From the NCBI GenBank assembly GCA_023481175.1, contig JAMCWM010000026.1, positions 62,001-126,000 of the forward strand: a stretch of 64,000 bases of DNA, given 5' to 3'. This DNA comes from Nitrospirota bacterium (lineage in GTDB: Bacteria > Nitrospirota > Leptospirillia > Leptospirillales > Leptospirillaceae). The notes under the pieces are model-generated. The model was not told where the DNA came from and did not search any database. It was given only the letters and a program-made list of their open reading frames with translations. Below are positions 27,270 to 35,559 of the stretch, in pieces. Within the stretch, counting starts at the first letter, position 1. The number at the start of each line of letters is the position of its first letter. Made by a program: the position numbers and the translations under genes.

Positions 27270-28366
27270 CAGGAGAAGTTCTTGATTTCCTCGGCCCGAT
27301 CGTGGGCCCGAAGGGCGTCCACCAGAGGTTCGAGCTCTCCCTCCATGACGCGGTCGAGCTGATAGAGCGTCAGCCCGATCCGGTGGTCAGTCACCCGGTT
27401 CTGGGGAAAATTGTAGGTCCGGATGCGTTCGGACCGGTCCCCGGATCCGACGAGGCTCTTCCTGTGCGAGGCGATTTCCTGGTTCTGGCGGGCCACTTCC
27501 TGTTCGAGAATGCGCGAGCGGAGGACGGCCATGGCCTTGGCCCTGTTCTTGAGCTGGGATCGCTCGTCCTGGCAGCTGACCACGATCCCTGTCGGGAGAT
27601 GGGTGATGCGGACCGCCGAATAGGTCGTGTTGACGCTCTGGCCTCCGGCGCCCGAGGAACAGAAGGTGTCGATCCGCAGATCCTTCGGATCGATGGCCAC
27701 CTCGACCTCGGAGGCCTCGGCCAGGATGGCGACGGTGACAGTGGAGGTATGGATCCGTCCTCCGGCCTCCGTCACCGGAACCCTCTGGACCCGATGGACC
27801 CCGCTTTCATACTTGAGACGACTGTAGGCGTTTTTTCCCTGGACGTAGAGAATGAACTCCCGGGCCCCTCCGATGTCCGTCTCGGTCGACTCCATGACCT
27901 CGGCCCGGTAACCCATCCGTTCGACGAAGCGAAGGTACATCCGGCCAAGCTCGGCGGCGAATAGAGCGGCCTCCTCCCCTCCGGCTCCCGCCCTGATCTC
28001 TATAAAGAGATTCCGGTCGTCGCGCTGGTCCTTCGGCAGGATGGCATCGACGAGACGGCCCTCGAGCGCGGACAGCTCTTCCCGCAACCGGCGGTCCTCT
28101 CCCGAAACAAGATCGGCCATGGAGGGGTCTCCCCGGATTTCTCCCAGATCCTCCTGCTCTTTCCTGAGCTTTTTCCATTGGTCGAAAAGCTCGACCACGT
28201 GGCCCAATTCCGCCTGGTCCTGGGCCAGTTTCCGGTATTGGTCCGGATGTTTTGCGATCTCTGGACTGGCCATTTTTCCGGAAAGTTCGTCGTAGCGGTC
28301 CCGGACCGACTGGAGCCGGGGCAGAATCTTCTCAAGGATTTCCGGAGTGACGTCCATGGTGGCCAT
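27269..28366 (-). CDS. prfA: Peptide chain release factor 1
   Basis: RF1 terminates translation at UAA and UAG. The 365-residue protein has the PxT codon-recognition tripeptide in HRVQRVPVTEAGGRIHTS and the universal GAGGQSVNTT (GGQ) loop for peptidyl release. I start at ATG 28366 (MATMDVTPEILEK); the frame upstream overlaps rpmE. It begins 5 bp behind rpmE and overlaps prmC. Confidence 0.97.
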   Translation of the reverse strand: MATMDVTPEILEKILPRLQSVRDRYDELSGKMASPEIAKHPDQYRKLAQDQAELGHVVELFDQWKKLRKEQEDLGEIRGDPSMADLVSGEDRRLREELSALEGRLVDAILPKDQRDDRNLFIEIRAGAGGEEAALFAAELGRMYLRFVERMGYRAEVMESTETDIGGAREFILYVQGKNAYSRLKYESGVHRVQRVPVTEAGGRIHTSTVTVAILAEASEVEVAIDPKDLRIDTFCSSGAGGQSVNTTYSAVRITHLPTGIVVSCQDERSQLKNRAKAMAVLRSRILEQEVARQNQEIASHRKSLVGSGDRSERIRTYNFPQNRVTDHRIGLTLYQLDRVMEGELEPLVDALRAHDRAEEIKNFS

Positions 28367-28371
28367 TGGTG

Positions 28372-28587
28372 TCAGGCCTTTTTCCTGTCCTCTTTGCGGT
28401 ATTTCTTCATGAACCGTTCCACACGGCCTTCGGTATCGATGATCTTCTGTGTCCCGGTAAAGAAGGGATGGCACATGTTGCAGATGTCAAGGTGCAAATC
28501 CCCCACGGTGGTTCTGGTTTCGAAGGTGTTGCCGCAGGCGCAGACGACCCTGGCCGGCATGTAGTCCGGATGAATGCCCTTTTTCAT
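28372..28587 (-). CDS. rpmE: Large ribosomal subunit protein bL31 (zinc form)
   Basis: This 71-residue protein is L31: [11 protein letters not shown], and cysteines arranged CAC...CNMC as in the zinc-binding (C+) type, then [24 protein letters not shown]. The C+ form implies zinc storage by the ribosome. It lies 34 bp behind rho, ahead of prfA. Confidence 0.97.
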   Translation of the reverse strand: MKKGIHPDYMPARVVCACGNTFETRTTVGDLHLDICNMCHPFFTGTQKIIDTEGRVERFMKKYRKEDRKKA

Positions 28588-28621
28588 TTCGTTCTCCCGA
28601 TTGTGGGGAAGGATCGCTCCC

Positions 28622-29893
28622 TCACCCTTTCATCATTTTTTCAAGGAAGTCCTTGTTGCTGCGGCTTCCTTTCATGTTGCTCAAGAGGTACTCCATGTCC
28701 TCCTGGGCATTGTTGGAGTTCATCGCCTTGCGGAGTATCCATATTTTATTGATGTCATCCTTGTCCAGCAAGAGCTCTTCCTTGCGGGTCCCGGACGTGG
28801 TGGCATTGATCGCCGGGAACATCCGGCGATCGGCGAGGTTCCTGTCGAGATGGAGTTCCATGTTGCCGGTCCCCTTGAACTCCTCGAAGATGACGTCGTC
28901 CATGCGGCTGCCGGTATCGATGAGGGCCGTGGCAATGATGGTGAGGCTTCCGCCTTCTTCGATATTCCGGGCCGAGCCGAAGAAGCGTTTGGGCCGCTGG
29001 AGAGCGTTCGAGTCGAGTCCCCCGGAGAGAACCTTTCCGGAAGGGGGGGTGACGATATTGAAGGCACGGGCGAGGCGGGTGATGCTGTCGAGAAGGATGA
29101 CCACGTCCTTCTGTGATTCGGCCAGTCGCTTGGCTTTTTCGAGAACCATCTCGGCCACCTGGATGTGCCGTTGGGGGGGTTCGTCGAAGGTGGAGCTGAC
29201 CACTTCTCCTTTCACCTGGCGGATCATGTCGGTGACCTCCTCCGGCCGCTCGTCGATCAGGAGGACGATGAGGGAGATCTCCGGGTGATTCCTGGCGATG
29301 GCCTTGGCAATCCCCTGCAGAAGGACGGTCTTTCCTGTTCTGGGAGGGGCGACGATCAGTCCCCTCTGGCCCTTTCCGATCGGAGTCAGAAGATCGATGA
29401 CGCGCATCGAAAGGTCTTCGGGGCTGTTCTCGAGACGGATCCGTTCCATGGGATAGAGAGGGGTGAGGTTGTCGAAGAGAATCTTTTCACGACCAACCTC
29501 GGAGTCCTCGAAGTTGACCTTCTCCACCTTCAGCATGGCAAAGTAGCGCTCACCCTCTTTCGGCGGCCGGATTTGCCCCCAGATGGTGTCTCCCGTCCGC
29601 AGGTTGAAGCGCCGGATCTGGGAAGGAGAGACGTAAATGTCATCGGGGCCCGGAAGGTAGTTGTAGAGGGGAGAACGGAGGAATCCAAAGCCATCCTGAA
29701 GAATCTCGAGCACCCCTTCTCCATAGATGACGCCGTTTTTTTCCGATTGGGCCTGGAGAATGGCGAAGATCAGATCCTGCTTTCGCAGGTTGACCGCTCC
29801 CTCGATATGGTAGCCCTTGGCGACATCCGTCAGTTCGGCAATGCTTTTTTCCTTCAGGTCGGCCAGGTTCAGACAGTTTTCTTTGTCGTCCAT
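28622..29893 (-). CDS. rho: Transcription termination factor Rho
   Basis: This 423-residue hexameric RNA helicase terminates untranslated transcripts. It has the N-terminal Rho_N helical domain ([21 protein letters not shown]), the OSB-type RNA-binding domain ([22 protein letters not shown]), Walker A in [12 protein letters not shown], the Walker B stretch [14 protein letters not shown] and the Q/R-loops ([17 protein letters not shown]). ATG 29893; the Shine-Dalgarno GGAGG lies 13 nt upstream. A strong promoter sits about 460 nt upstream, leaving an unusually long leader. Confidence 0.98.
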   Translation of the reverse strand: MDDKENCLNLADLKEKSIAELTDVAKGYHIEGAVNLRKQDLIFAILQAQSEKNGVIYGEGVLEILQDGFGFLRSPLYNYLPGPDDIYVSPSQIRRFNLRTGDTIWGQIRPPKEGERYFAMLKVEKVNFEDSEVGREKILFDNLTPLYPMERIRLENSPEDLSMRVIDLLTPIGKGQRGLIVAPPRTGKTVLLQGIAKAIARNHPEISLIVLLIDERPEEVTDMIRQVKGEVVSSTFDEPPQRHIQVAEMVLEKAKRLAESQKDVVILLDSITRLARAFNIVTPPSGKVLSGGLDSNALQRPKRFFGSARNIEEGGSLTIIATALIDTGSRMDDVIFEEFKGTGNMELHLDRNLADRRMFPAINATTSGTRKEELLLDKDDINKIWILRKAMNSNNAQEDMEYLLSNMKGSRSNKDFLEKMMKG

Positions 29894-30348
29894 CTTTTTG
29901 AAATTCCTCCGTTGTCGTTGGCTCTTGTTCCTGACCCGGGTCTGACGACTCCTGGGGGGTCGATCCGGGTTGATCTTGATTCCTCTCCGAGCCCCCTCTT
30001 CATCGGAGGAAGCCTTCCGCCGTCTCGAAGTCCCTGCGGGGTTTCAGCAGGCCAGCCGCGCACGGGTTACGATTGGGGCCCCTGGTCACCAATGGGGCAG
30101 AATCCCGAAAGGCGAGCGCAAGGTTGACCACGGCGGTGTCGAAATCTTCGTTTCTCTGTCAGGTCTTGTCCAAATTCTTGTCCAGGGGGGTGAATCCGGT
30201 TGGGTTAGCCGATGGGGTTGTCTCTTGGAGTGGGCGACCGGGACTGAACCGTTCCAGCAACCCGTTATTCAGGAACCGGGAACCAGGCTTATTGGAGAAG
30301 GCATTCATTCTAAGGAAAACGGACACATCACCGTTTTCCGGAATCTTT
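29894..30348 (-). promoter_or_regulatory. Long leader of rho (or separate structured RNA)
   Basis: No gene is supported here on either strand. A transcript from the promoter at 30355-30383 would run about 455 nt before the rho start. Near its 5' end it forms a perfect hairpin, GGAAAACGG / CCGTTTTCC (30314-30339 region, 8-nt loop). Further down it is C-rich in places, as a Rho-loading (rut-like) site would be. An autoregulatory attenuator acting on rho itself is the natural hypothesis; a separate small RNA cannot be excluded. Confidence 0.45.
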
Positions 30349-30354
30349 CTGCCG

Positions 30355-30383
30355 ATTAGACCTCATATTTCATTTTTTGTCAA
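30355..30383 (-). promoter_or_regulatory. Sigma70 promoter upstream of rho
   Basis: On the minus strand a perfect TTGACA (30383-30378) and TCTAAT (30360-30355) are 17 bp apart. Transcription would begin near 30348 and run into the rho leader. It lies downstream of the cytochrome c hairpin at 30401-30427, so it opens a new transcription unit. Confidence 0.8.
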
Positions 30384-30400
30384 GCCTGTGTCATTTGATA

Positions 30401-30427
30401 CCGGGAAAGGGGGCATCCCTTTCCCGG
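30401..30427 (-). terminator. Stem-loop at the 3' end of the cytochrome c gene
   Basis: A perfect 11-bp inverted repeat, CCGGGAAAGGG (30401-30411), 5-nt loop, CCCTTTCCCGG (30417-30427), begins 21 bp past the cytochrome stop. No U-tract follows on either strand, so it is either a weak or Rho-assisted terminator or a 3'-end stabilising hairpin. Confidence 0.6.
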
Positions 30428-30448
30428 TCTGAATCTTTGAAAGTCGCG

Positions 30449-31003
30449 TTACTTGGCGGCCGTGTTCAGGAACTCGGGCTTCAGGTTGCCGGCCGCTTCC
30501 TCGTGGACGGGCTGCTTGGAAACCCAGTCAGCCGATCCTTCGACGCAGGACATGTCGCCGCCGCAGCCGAGGCTTCTTTCATAGATCACGGCTTCCCAGG
30601 CCTGCTTCTCGGTGATCTGGCCTGCGGTCACGAATCCGACCATGGCGGGCTGGAGGGGGGATCCGTTGGCCACCACCCAGTACATTTCACCGGCCGTACG
30701 GACCTGTTCGAATTTTGCGTTGGTGAAATTCCGGGGGGCGGGATCCATTCCGGCAGCACCTGGGCCGTTTCCGTCACCGGCTGCCCCATGGCAGGTGTAG
30801 CAGGTTCCGGCACCGTTGAAGACTTCCTTGCCCTTGGCGATCATGTCCTGGGTCACGGCAAAGGGAGGCTTCATGGCCTTGGCTGCCGCAATCTGGTCGG
30901 CAGGGACCCGGGGTTTGAGAATGTCGAGCTCGCCGGCATTGGCTGACATCGCGGAAAATCCGATGGCGGCCACGCCCAAGACTGCCATTTTCCATGTTTT
31001 CAT
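30449..31003 (-). CDS. Periplasmic mono-heme c-type cytochrome
   Basis: This 184-residue protein carries a Sec signal peptide (MKTWKMAVLGVAAIGFSAMSANA, cleavage after about residue 23, in AMSANA-GE) and one heme site CYTCHG (Cys68, Cys71, His72). A Met in LQPAMVGF is a candidate distal ligand. A CGGDMSC pair of cysteines near the C-terminus may form a disulphide. It fits class I c-type cytochromes that shuttle electrons in the periplasm; its partner cannot be named. The start ATG 31003 follows GGAGG at 10 nt. Monocistronic, with its own hairpin at the 3' end. Confidence 0.88.
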   Translation of the reverse strand: MKTWKMAVLGVAAIGFSAMSANAGELDILKPRVPADQIAAAKAMKPPFAVTQDMIAKGKEVFNGAGTCYTCHGAAGDGNGPGAAGMDPAPRNFTNAKFEQVRTAGEMYWVVANGSPLQPAMVGFVTAGQITEKQAWEAVIYERSLGCGGDMSCVEGSADWVSKQPVHEEAAGNLKPEFLNTAAK

Positions 31004-31556
31004 AAGACCGACCCTCCGTAAGAATTGATCCAAAGTAACATTGAGTCACATCGCGGGATGGAAGAACGCAAAAATACCGGTTTTCCGGATTGTCTCCGGA
31101 AAAATCATTTAAAAAAATTTAAGGAGCGCGATTGGCCTCTGGATTCCGGCGTTGCCAGAGTCTTCCTGTCCTGCAATGATCTGTTTGAGAAGCAAGCCCA
31201 TTAAATCATTGCATTCTTATCTTGTCAAGAGAACCGGGCAGGGACCCCGTGAGGAATCGCTGGAGTTCCCGGAGCGTATGTCCGGTCTGGAGGGGATTGC
31301 ACCGGTCGTACCCTCTGATCCATGGGGTGGGAAGAGTCTCTGTTGACTTCCCGGGTGCAAAACCTGGGGAAGGCATTTTGTCAGCTACCCCTCCCTGAAG
31401 GGAGGAGCTTGCGATTCAAGCGTTAAATTCAGACCTCAACAGGCGTATTGACTGACGCCCTAAAAACAATGTTGATGGCCGCGTTCCAGGCGGCATTCGA
31501 GGATGAAGGAGTCTTTTCGCGTTGCCCTTTTCTTCCGACTCTAGTAAGATCCGCCC
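31004..31556. other. Gene-poor intergenic region upstream of cytochrome c and trmI
   Basis: No complete gene is supported in these 553 bp. It holds a hairpin TTTTCCGG-N7-CCGGAAAA (31081-31103) next to an A/T tract, in the leader region of the cytochrome gene, and a possible IS200/IS605 right-end relic (31385-31459). A 64-codon ORF at 31152-31346 resembles nothing I can name; it may be the tail of a decayed transposon protein. Confidence 0.5.
31385..31459 (+). mobile_element. Possible relic of an IS200/IS605-type right end
   Basis: The sequence TACCCCTCCCTGAAGGGAGG followed by a second small hairpin GCTTG-N5-CAAGC resembles the hairpin-rich right end found after tnpB genes. Stem 1 is CCTCCC (31390-31395), loop TGAA, GGGAGG (31400-31405). 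Stem 2 is GCTTG (31407-31411) with CAAGC (31417-31421). A third hairpin GGCGT-N8-ACGCC lies at 31442-31459. No intact transposase is present. The resemblance is from memory of such elements and needs a database check. Confidence 0.4.
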
Positions 31557-32384
31557 ATGGCCTTTCTTCCCGGTGAACCCCTCATTCTTTATCTGCCAAA
31601 CGGCCGTACCGTTTCCATCGCGTCGCTTCGCGAAGGCTCCCGGACTCATGTGGAGGGACACCCCGTTCCTCACTCTCTTCTGATCGAGCAGGCCCGGGAG
31701 GGCGTTCCCCTTGTCCTGGACTGGGGCGGATGGGTCCTTCCCTTCCGTCCGACTCATGCCGAATCCCTTTCGAATCTCAAGAGACGGACCCAGATCATCT
31801 ATCCGAAGGATCAGGGGATGATCCTTCTCTGGGCCGATATCCGGCCCGGCCACCGGGTGCTCGAATCGGGCATCGGAAGCGGGGCCCTGACCGTCTCTCT
31901 TCTACGGATGGTCCGGCCCGGGGGAAGCGTTGTTTCGGTGGAGCGGAGAGAGGAGCACGCGGTGGAGGCCGTCCGGAATGTCGGGATTCTCGATCCCGGC
32001 GGCGTCATGGACCACTCCCTTCGGATCGGAGACATGTACGACCCGGATCTTTTTGCCGAAGGCGAGCCTCTTTGCGACCGGGTGATCCTCGATCTTCCCG
32101 AACCCTGGAAGGCGATCGGCAATGTGCAGAAGATTCTTCGCCCGGGGGGGATTCTTCTGACTTATGTCCCGACACCCCTCCAGGTGCACACCCTCTCTTT
32201 GGCCCTCCAGGAGACAGGCCACTTCCACCTCGTCCGGACGGTCGAGTCCATCGTCCGGGATTGGGAATTCGGTCCCCAGAGCGTCCGTCCGGCCCACAGG
32301 ATCATCGGCCACACCGGTTTCATCACGACCTGCCGGTTCTCTTCCGATCTCCGCCCCTCCATTCCTTGGGAAGCCCCTTTCTAG
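31557..32384 (+). CDS. trmI: tRNA (adenine-N1)-methyltransferase, TrmI-type
   Basis: This 275-residue Rossmann methyltransferase matches the TrmI family that makes m1A58 in the T-loop of tRNA, a mark important for tRNA stability. Features: the small N-terminal beta domain, the RRTQIIYPKD motif, LLWADIRPGHRVLESGIGSGALTVSLL (SAM site), RVILDLPEPW and a C-terminal SVRPAHRIIGHTGFI. The ATG 31557 lies close to a possible -10 element, so the leader is short. Convergent overlap (CTAG) with the amidase gene. Confidence 0.9.
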   Translation: MAFLPGEPLILYLPNGRTVSIASLREGSRTHVEGHPVPHSLLIEQAREGVPLVLDWGGWVLPFRPTHAESLSNLKRRTQIIYPKDQGMILLWADIRPGHRVLESGIGSGALTVSLLRMVRPGGSVVSVERREEHAVEAVRNVGILDPGGVMDHSLRIGDMYDPDLFAEGEPLCDRVILDLPEPWKAIGNVQKILRPGGILLTYVPTPLQVHTLSLALQETGHFHLVRTVESIVRDWEFGPQSVRPAHRIIGHTGFITTCRFSSDLRPSIPWEAPF

Positions 32385-33193
32385 GGAAGGAGGGAAAGGT
32401 AGAGTTCCGGGCGTCTCTGCTCGAAAAAATCACTCCGCGAGGCCACCTTCTTGGACCGGGCCTCTTCGGGATCGATGCGGGCCCGAAGGAGTGCCGGGGC
32501 GTCGGACGGGGCCCGGACGATGATGTCTCCCCGGGGCCCGATGATCTGGCTCTGTCCGATAAAGGTGAGGGGGGCTCTTCCGCCCCGTTCCTCCCGCCCG
32601 ACCCTGTTTGCCGTTACCGTGAAGACCCGGTTTTCCACCGACCGCAGAATCATTCCCTGGGGACCGAAGGGAAGGACCCAGTTGGAGGGATGGGCGACGA
32701 CGAGAGCTCCGGACAGGGCCAGGGAGCGCAAGGCCTCCGGAAAAAGCCAGTCGAAACAGATCATGAGTCCCAGAGGGCCGAACGGGGTTGCGACGACCGG
32801 AAGGGGCCGGACCCCTTCGAGGAAGAATTCGCGTTCTTCGTCGAAGAGGTGGATCTTGTCGTAGGAGGCAAGAAGGGTTTTTCCGTACACGGCCAGGGCC
32901 CCGTTCGAGACTCCCCCGCTTCGTCTGATCGGAAGACCTCCGACAATCACCGCGCCCGTCCTGTCCGAAAGATCGGAGAGAAATCGGAAGGTCGGACCGT
33001 CTTCCGGCTCCGCCAGATCCTCGACCTCGGCCCGGGAATCGAACTGGTAGCCCGACGCGAACAGTTCAGGGAGGACGATCAGATCGGCGGAGGGATCGCT
33101 CTGTCCGAGCACGCTCCGGGCGATCTCGGCCCGATTCTTTTCAGGCTGCCCGAACTCCGGACTGTTCTGGACAACCGTAATCGTGATGTTCAT
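32381..33193 (-). CDS. Carbon-nitrogen hydrolase (nitrilase superfamily amidase)
   Basis: This 270-residue enzyme keeps the Glu-Lys-Cys triad: LIVLPELFASGYQ (Glu), SYDKIHLFDEE (Lys) and LMICFDWLFPEA (Cys). It resembles omega-amidases and related C-N hydrolases acting on small amides, but the substrate is not fixed by the motifs. The ATG 33193 gives the usual beta-strand start MNITITVVQNSPEFG; the longer TTG form upstream is not needed. Convergent with trmI (stops overlap). Confidence 0.85.
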   Translation of the reverse strand: MNITITVVQNSPEFGQPEKNRAEIARSVLGQSDPSADLIVLPELFASGYQFDSRAEVEDLAEPEDGPTFRFLSDLSDRTGAVIVGGLPIRRSGGVSNGALAVYGKTLLASYDKIHLFDEEREFFLEGVRPLPVVATPFGPLGLMICFDWLFPEALRSLALSGALVVAHPSNWVLPFGPQGMILRSVENRVFTVTANRVGREERGGRAPLTFIGQSQIIGPRGDIIVRAPSDAPALLRARIDPEEARSKKVASRSDFFEQRRPELYLSLLP

Positions 33194-33325
33194 CTGATTT
33201 TTTCCTTTTTCCTGGCCCCGGGATGATTGTCGTTTGATCAGACTCATGCTAGCATGGGGCGATTATACCACGGGACGGCCGTCCATCAGGACGGGGTGTA
33301 CAACACGAGACGGGGGAGGGATTCT

Positions 33326-34084
33326 TTGCAGGAAACCATAGGCCAGGCGTCCGTGCCGTCCGGCGCGGGGCGGATCGTCTCCGGGGCGCCCCGGATCCTT
33401 TTCGGACTTCTTGGCCTGGTTCTCTTTCCCCTTCTTCTGGTCGTTTCCGGGCCAGATCCGTCCTGGGGAGTCGACATCGACAACCAGGACGCCCTTCCGG
33501 ATTTTTCGGGACAGTCGGATGTCTCGACCGCGGAATCCGTCAATCCTCTCGGAGCTCCGGGCCAGATCCTCTTCCAGGCCGACATCGGATTTGTCCCGGC
33601 CAGCGGGCCCACCGTAACGGGAGCCATCGGAAACGAAGGGCTCGGGACGGGATTTCTCGTGGGGATCGAAGGCGGATACACGATTTACAAGAATCTCGCC
33701 CTGACAGCCGGCATCTCGGTCCACGCCTTCGGAAACGACACCAATGTTCCCCTGATGATCGGGGCCCAGTACTTTTTTGCCAACGGCGGCGGCTTTCCGA
33801 TGACGGTGGCCAACAATCCGATCAATATCGTTCCCTATCTCGAATTCGCCTTCGGGCCGGCCTTCAATTCCTCTACGGCCAGCAACGGGGTGGGGGTTGG
33901 AACGACAGGGTTTGCCTTCCGGGTTGGTCCCGGGATCATGATTCCCTTCGGCACTGTCAAGCACCAGGGTCTGTTCTTTGAAATCGACTACGAAAACCAG
34001 TCGGGACCCTTCTCGGGGGCTGGACTTTCCTCCTCCTCCGTCACGCTTGTTCCTGTCAAGGTTGGCTATATCACCCTTTTCTGA
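33326..34084 (+). CDS. Predicted outer-membrane beta-barrel protein
   Basis: This 252-residue protein has an N-terminal signal: after about 22 residues comes ILFGLLGLVLFPLLLVVSG, cleaved near DPSWG. The mature part is Gly/aromatic-rich with alternating patterns (GFLVGIEGGYTIYKNLALTAGISVHAF, FAFRVGPGIMIPFG, LVPVKVGYITLF) and ends in Phe, as outer-membrane beta-barrels do. I choose TTG 33326, which has GGGAGG 7 nt upstream; a TTG at 33227 also opens the frame but lies behind a possible promoter (TTGTCG-17-TAGCAT). Specific role unknown. Followed 8 bp later by the VOC gene. Confidence 0.65.
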   Translation: MQETIGQASVPSGAGRIVSGAPRILFGLLGLVLFPLLLVVSGPDPSWGVDIDNQDALPDFSGQSDVSTAESVNPLGAPGQILFQADIGFVPASGPTVTGAIGNEGLGTGFLVGIEGGYTIYKNLALTAGISVHAFGNDTNVPLMIGAQYFFANGGGFPMTVANNPINIVPYLEFAFGPAFNSSTASNGVGVGTTGFAFRVGPGIMIPFGTVKHQGLFFEIDYENQSGPFSGAGLSSSSVTLVPVKVGYITLF

Positions 34085-34092
34085 GAAAACGG

Positions 34093-34476
34093 ATGATCAG
34101 GATATCGGGCCTCGACCATGTGGCCATACCTGTCTCGAATGTGGAACGTTCGATCCTCTGGTACCAAAGGATGTTTGGGCTCGAGCGACGGTTCGAGAAG
34201 GAATGGGGAAGCGATCCGGCCTTTCTCTGTGCCGGGGGGGCCTGTATCGCTCTTCTGGCAAACGCCCGGGATCTTCCCGACACCTGTCCTCCCACCGTGC
34301 GTCACTTCTGTTTCCGGACCGACAAAGAGGGTTTCGCCCGGGCCCTTGATGAACTGGGATCATCGGGGATTCCTTATAGCCTCGACGATCATGGTGTGTC
34401 CCGGTCTCTCTATTTTCAGGACCCGGACGGCCACTGGATCGAAGTGACCGTCTACAACTCCGGAATGGAGCCCTGA
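34093..34476 (+). CDS. VOC superfamily (glyoxalase-like) protein
   Basis: This 127-residue single-domain protein has the vicinal-oxygen-chelate fold: LDHVAIPVSNVERSILWYQRMFGLE at the N-terminus and RSLYFQDPDGHWIEVTVY at the C-terminus, with His9, His72 and Glu120-type metal ligands in the right places. Family members include glyoxalases, dioxygenases and fosfomycin-resistance enzymes; the reaction is not determinable here. It follows the beta-barrel gene by 8 bp. Confidence 0.85.
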   Translation: MIRISGLDHVAIPVSNVERSILWYQRMFGLERRFEKEWGSDPAFLCAGGACIALLANARDLPDTCPPTVRHFCFRTDKEGFARALDELGSSGIPYSLDDHGVSRSLYFQDPDGHWIEVTVYNSGMEP

Positions 34477-34520
34477 AGGGCCCGTCTTCCTTGACAATCA
34501 ATGCAGGTGAAGCTTATCTT

Positions 34521-35519
34521 ATGAGCATGAATCCACTTGTGACAACCGGCGTCAATGCGATATGGACCGCTTACCAGACCCAGATGGAGGCGGTGGAGGA
34601 TCGTCTCCGGCTCATTCTGAAGGATGTCCTCCCGCTTGCCAGCGAGATGACGTCCTACATCGTGAGCGGAGGGGGGAAGAGGCTCCGCCCCCTGCTGATG
34701 ATCATTTCCTCCCGATTGTGCCGATCCGAGGGCGACGCCTCGATCCTTTTGGCGGCCGTGGTGGAGATGATCCATACGGCAACCCTTCTCCACGACGATG
34801 TCGTCGACAGCGCCGACCTGCGCCGGGGACAGCCGGCCGCCCATCAGCGATGGGGGAACCAGTCGGCGATTCTTGTCGGGGATTTTCTTTATGCCAACTC
34901 TCTCTGGCTGGCGATGGGGCTTCACAACGACGAGATCAACGATTCTCTCACCCTGGCCTGCAAGAAGATGTCCGAAGGCGAGATCCTCGAACTCTTTCTG
35001 GACAGGAATCTCAAGGCCTCCGAAGAAGACTATTTCCATGTTGCCGCCTGCAAGACGGCGACCCTGACGGCGAGTACATGCCGTCTCGGCGGGATCCTTG
35101 GCCACATTCCCGAAAAGGGGAAGACGGCCCTGGAACAGTTCGGCTATTTTGTCGGGATGGCCTTCCAGGTGGCCGATGACGCCCTGGATTACATGGCAAG
35201 CGTGGATCGTCTGGGGAAGACCCTCGGCCGCGATCTGGCCGAAGGGAAGATGACCCTCCCCTTGATACACTGTCTGGCTCATGTTTCCGGATCCTCACGG
35301 GTCAGGCTCCAGTCGAAGATCGGCTCCGGGGAGTCCCGGAACGAGGATCTCGAGGAGGTTCTCGACCTCATGAGGGAGACAGGCTCGATCGAATATTCCC
35401 TTTCCCGGGCCAGGGAGTTCACGCGACTGGCCCAGGAGAATCTCTCCGCCTTTCCGGATTCTTCGGCCCGCCAGCATCTTCTTGCCCTGTCTGATTTCGT
35501 CATATCCCGGGACATGTAA
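34521..35519 (+). CDS. ispB: Polyprenyl diphosphate synthase (octaprenyl type)
   Basis: This 332-residue trans-prenyltransferase has the FARM motif LLHDDVVDSADLRRG (DDxxD) and the SARM motif AFQVADDALDYM (DDxxD), plus GGGKRLRPLL and the RRGQPAAH block. It makes the long isoprenoid side chain for a quinone. The start is ATG 34521 (or 34527, six nt later); TTG 34491 is part of a TTGACA -35-like element that may form its promoter. It follows the VOC gene and precedes the DUF1015 gene. Confidence 0.9.
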   Translation: MSMNPLVTTGVNAIWTAYQTQMEAVEDRLRLILKDVLPLASEMTSYIVSGGGKRLRPLLMIISSRLCRSEGDASILLAAVVEMIHTATLLHDDVVDSADLRRGQPAAHQRWGNQSAILVGDFLYANSLWLAMGLHNDEINDSLTLACKKMSEGEILELFLDRNLKASEEDYFHVAACKTATLTASTCRLGGILGHIPEKGKTALEQFGYFVGMAFQVADDALDYMASVDRLGKTLGRDLAEGKMTLPLIHCLAHVSGSSRVRLQSKIGSGESRNEDLEEVLDLMRETGSIEYSLSRAREFTRLAQENLSAFPDSSARQHLLALSDFVISRDM

Positions 35520-35559
35520 TTTCCCGGGTCGTTTCTTTTCCCTTTCAACGGAGGCATCC

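Noticed and set aside
29894-30348. 6S RNA gene upstream of rho
   Set aside because: A promoter and hairpins exist, but I could not identify the closing stem and central bubble typical of 6S RNA. Kept only as a leader of unknown structure.
31152-31346. 64-codon ORF upstream of trmI as a gene
   Set aside because: No recognised motif and no convincing Shine-Dalgarno. It may be the remnant of a transposon gene, but I cannot support that as a CDS.
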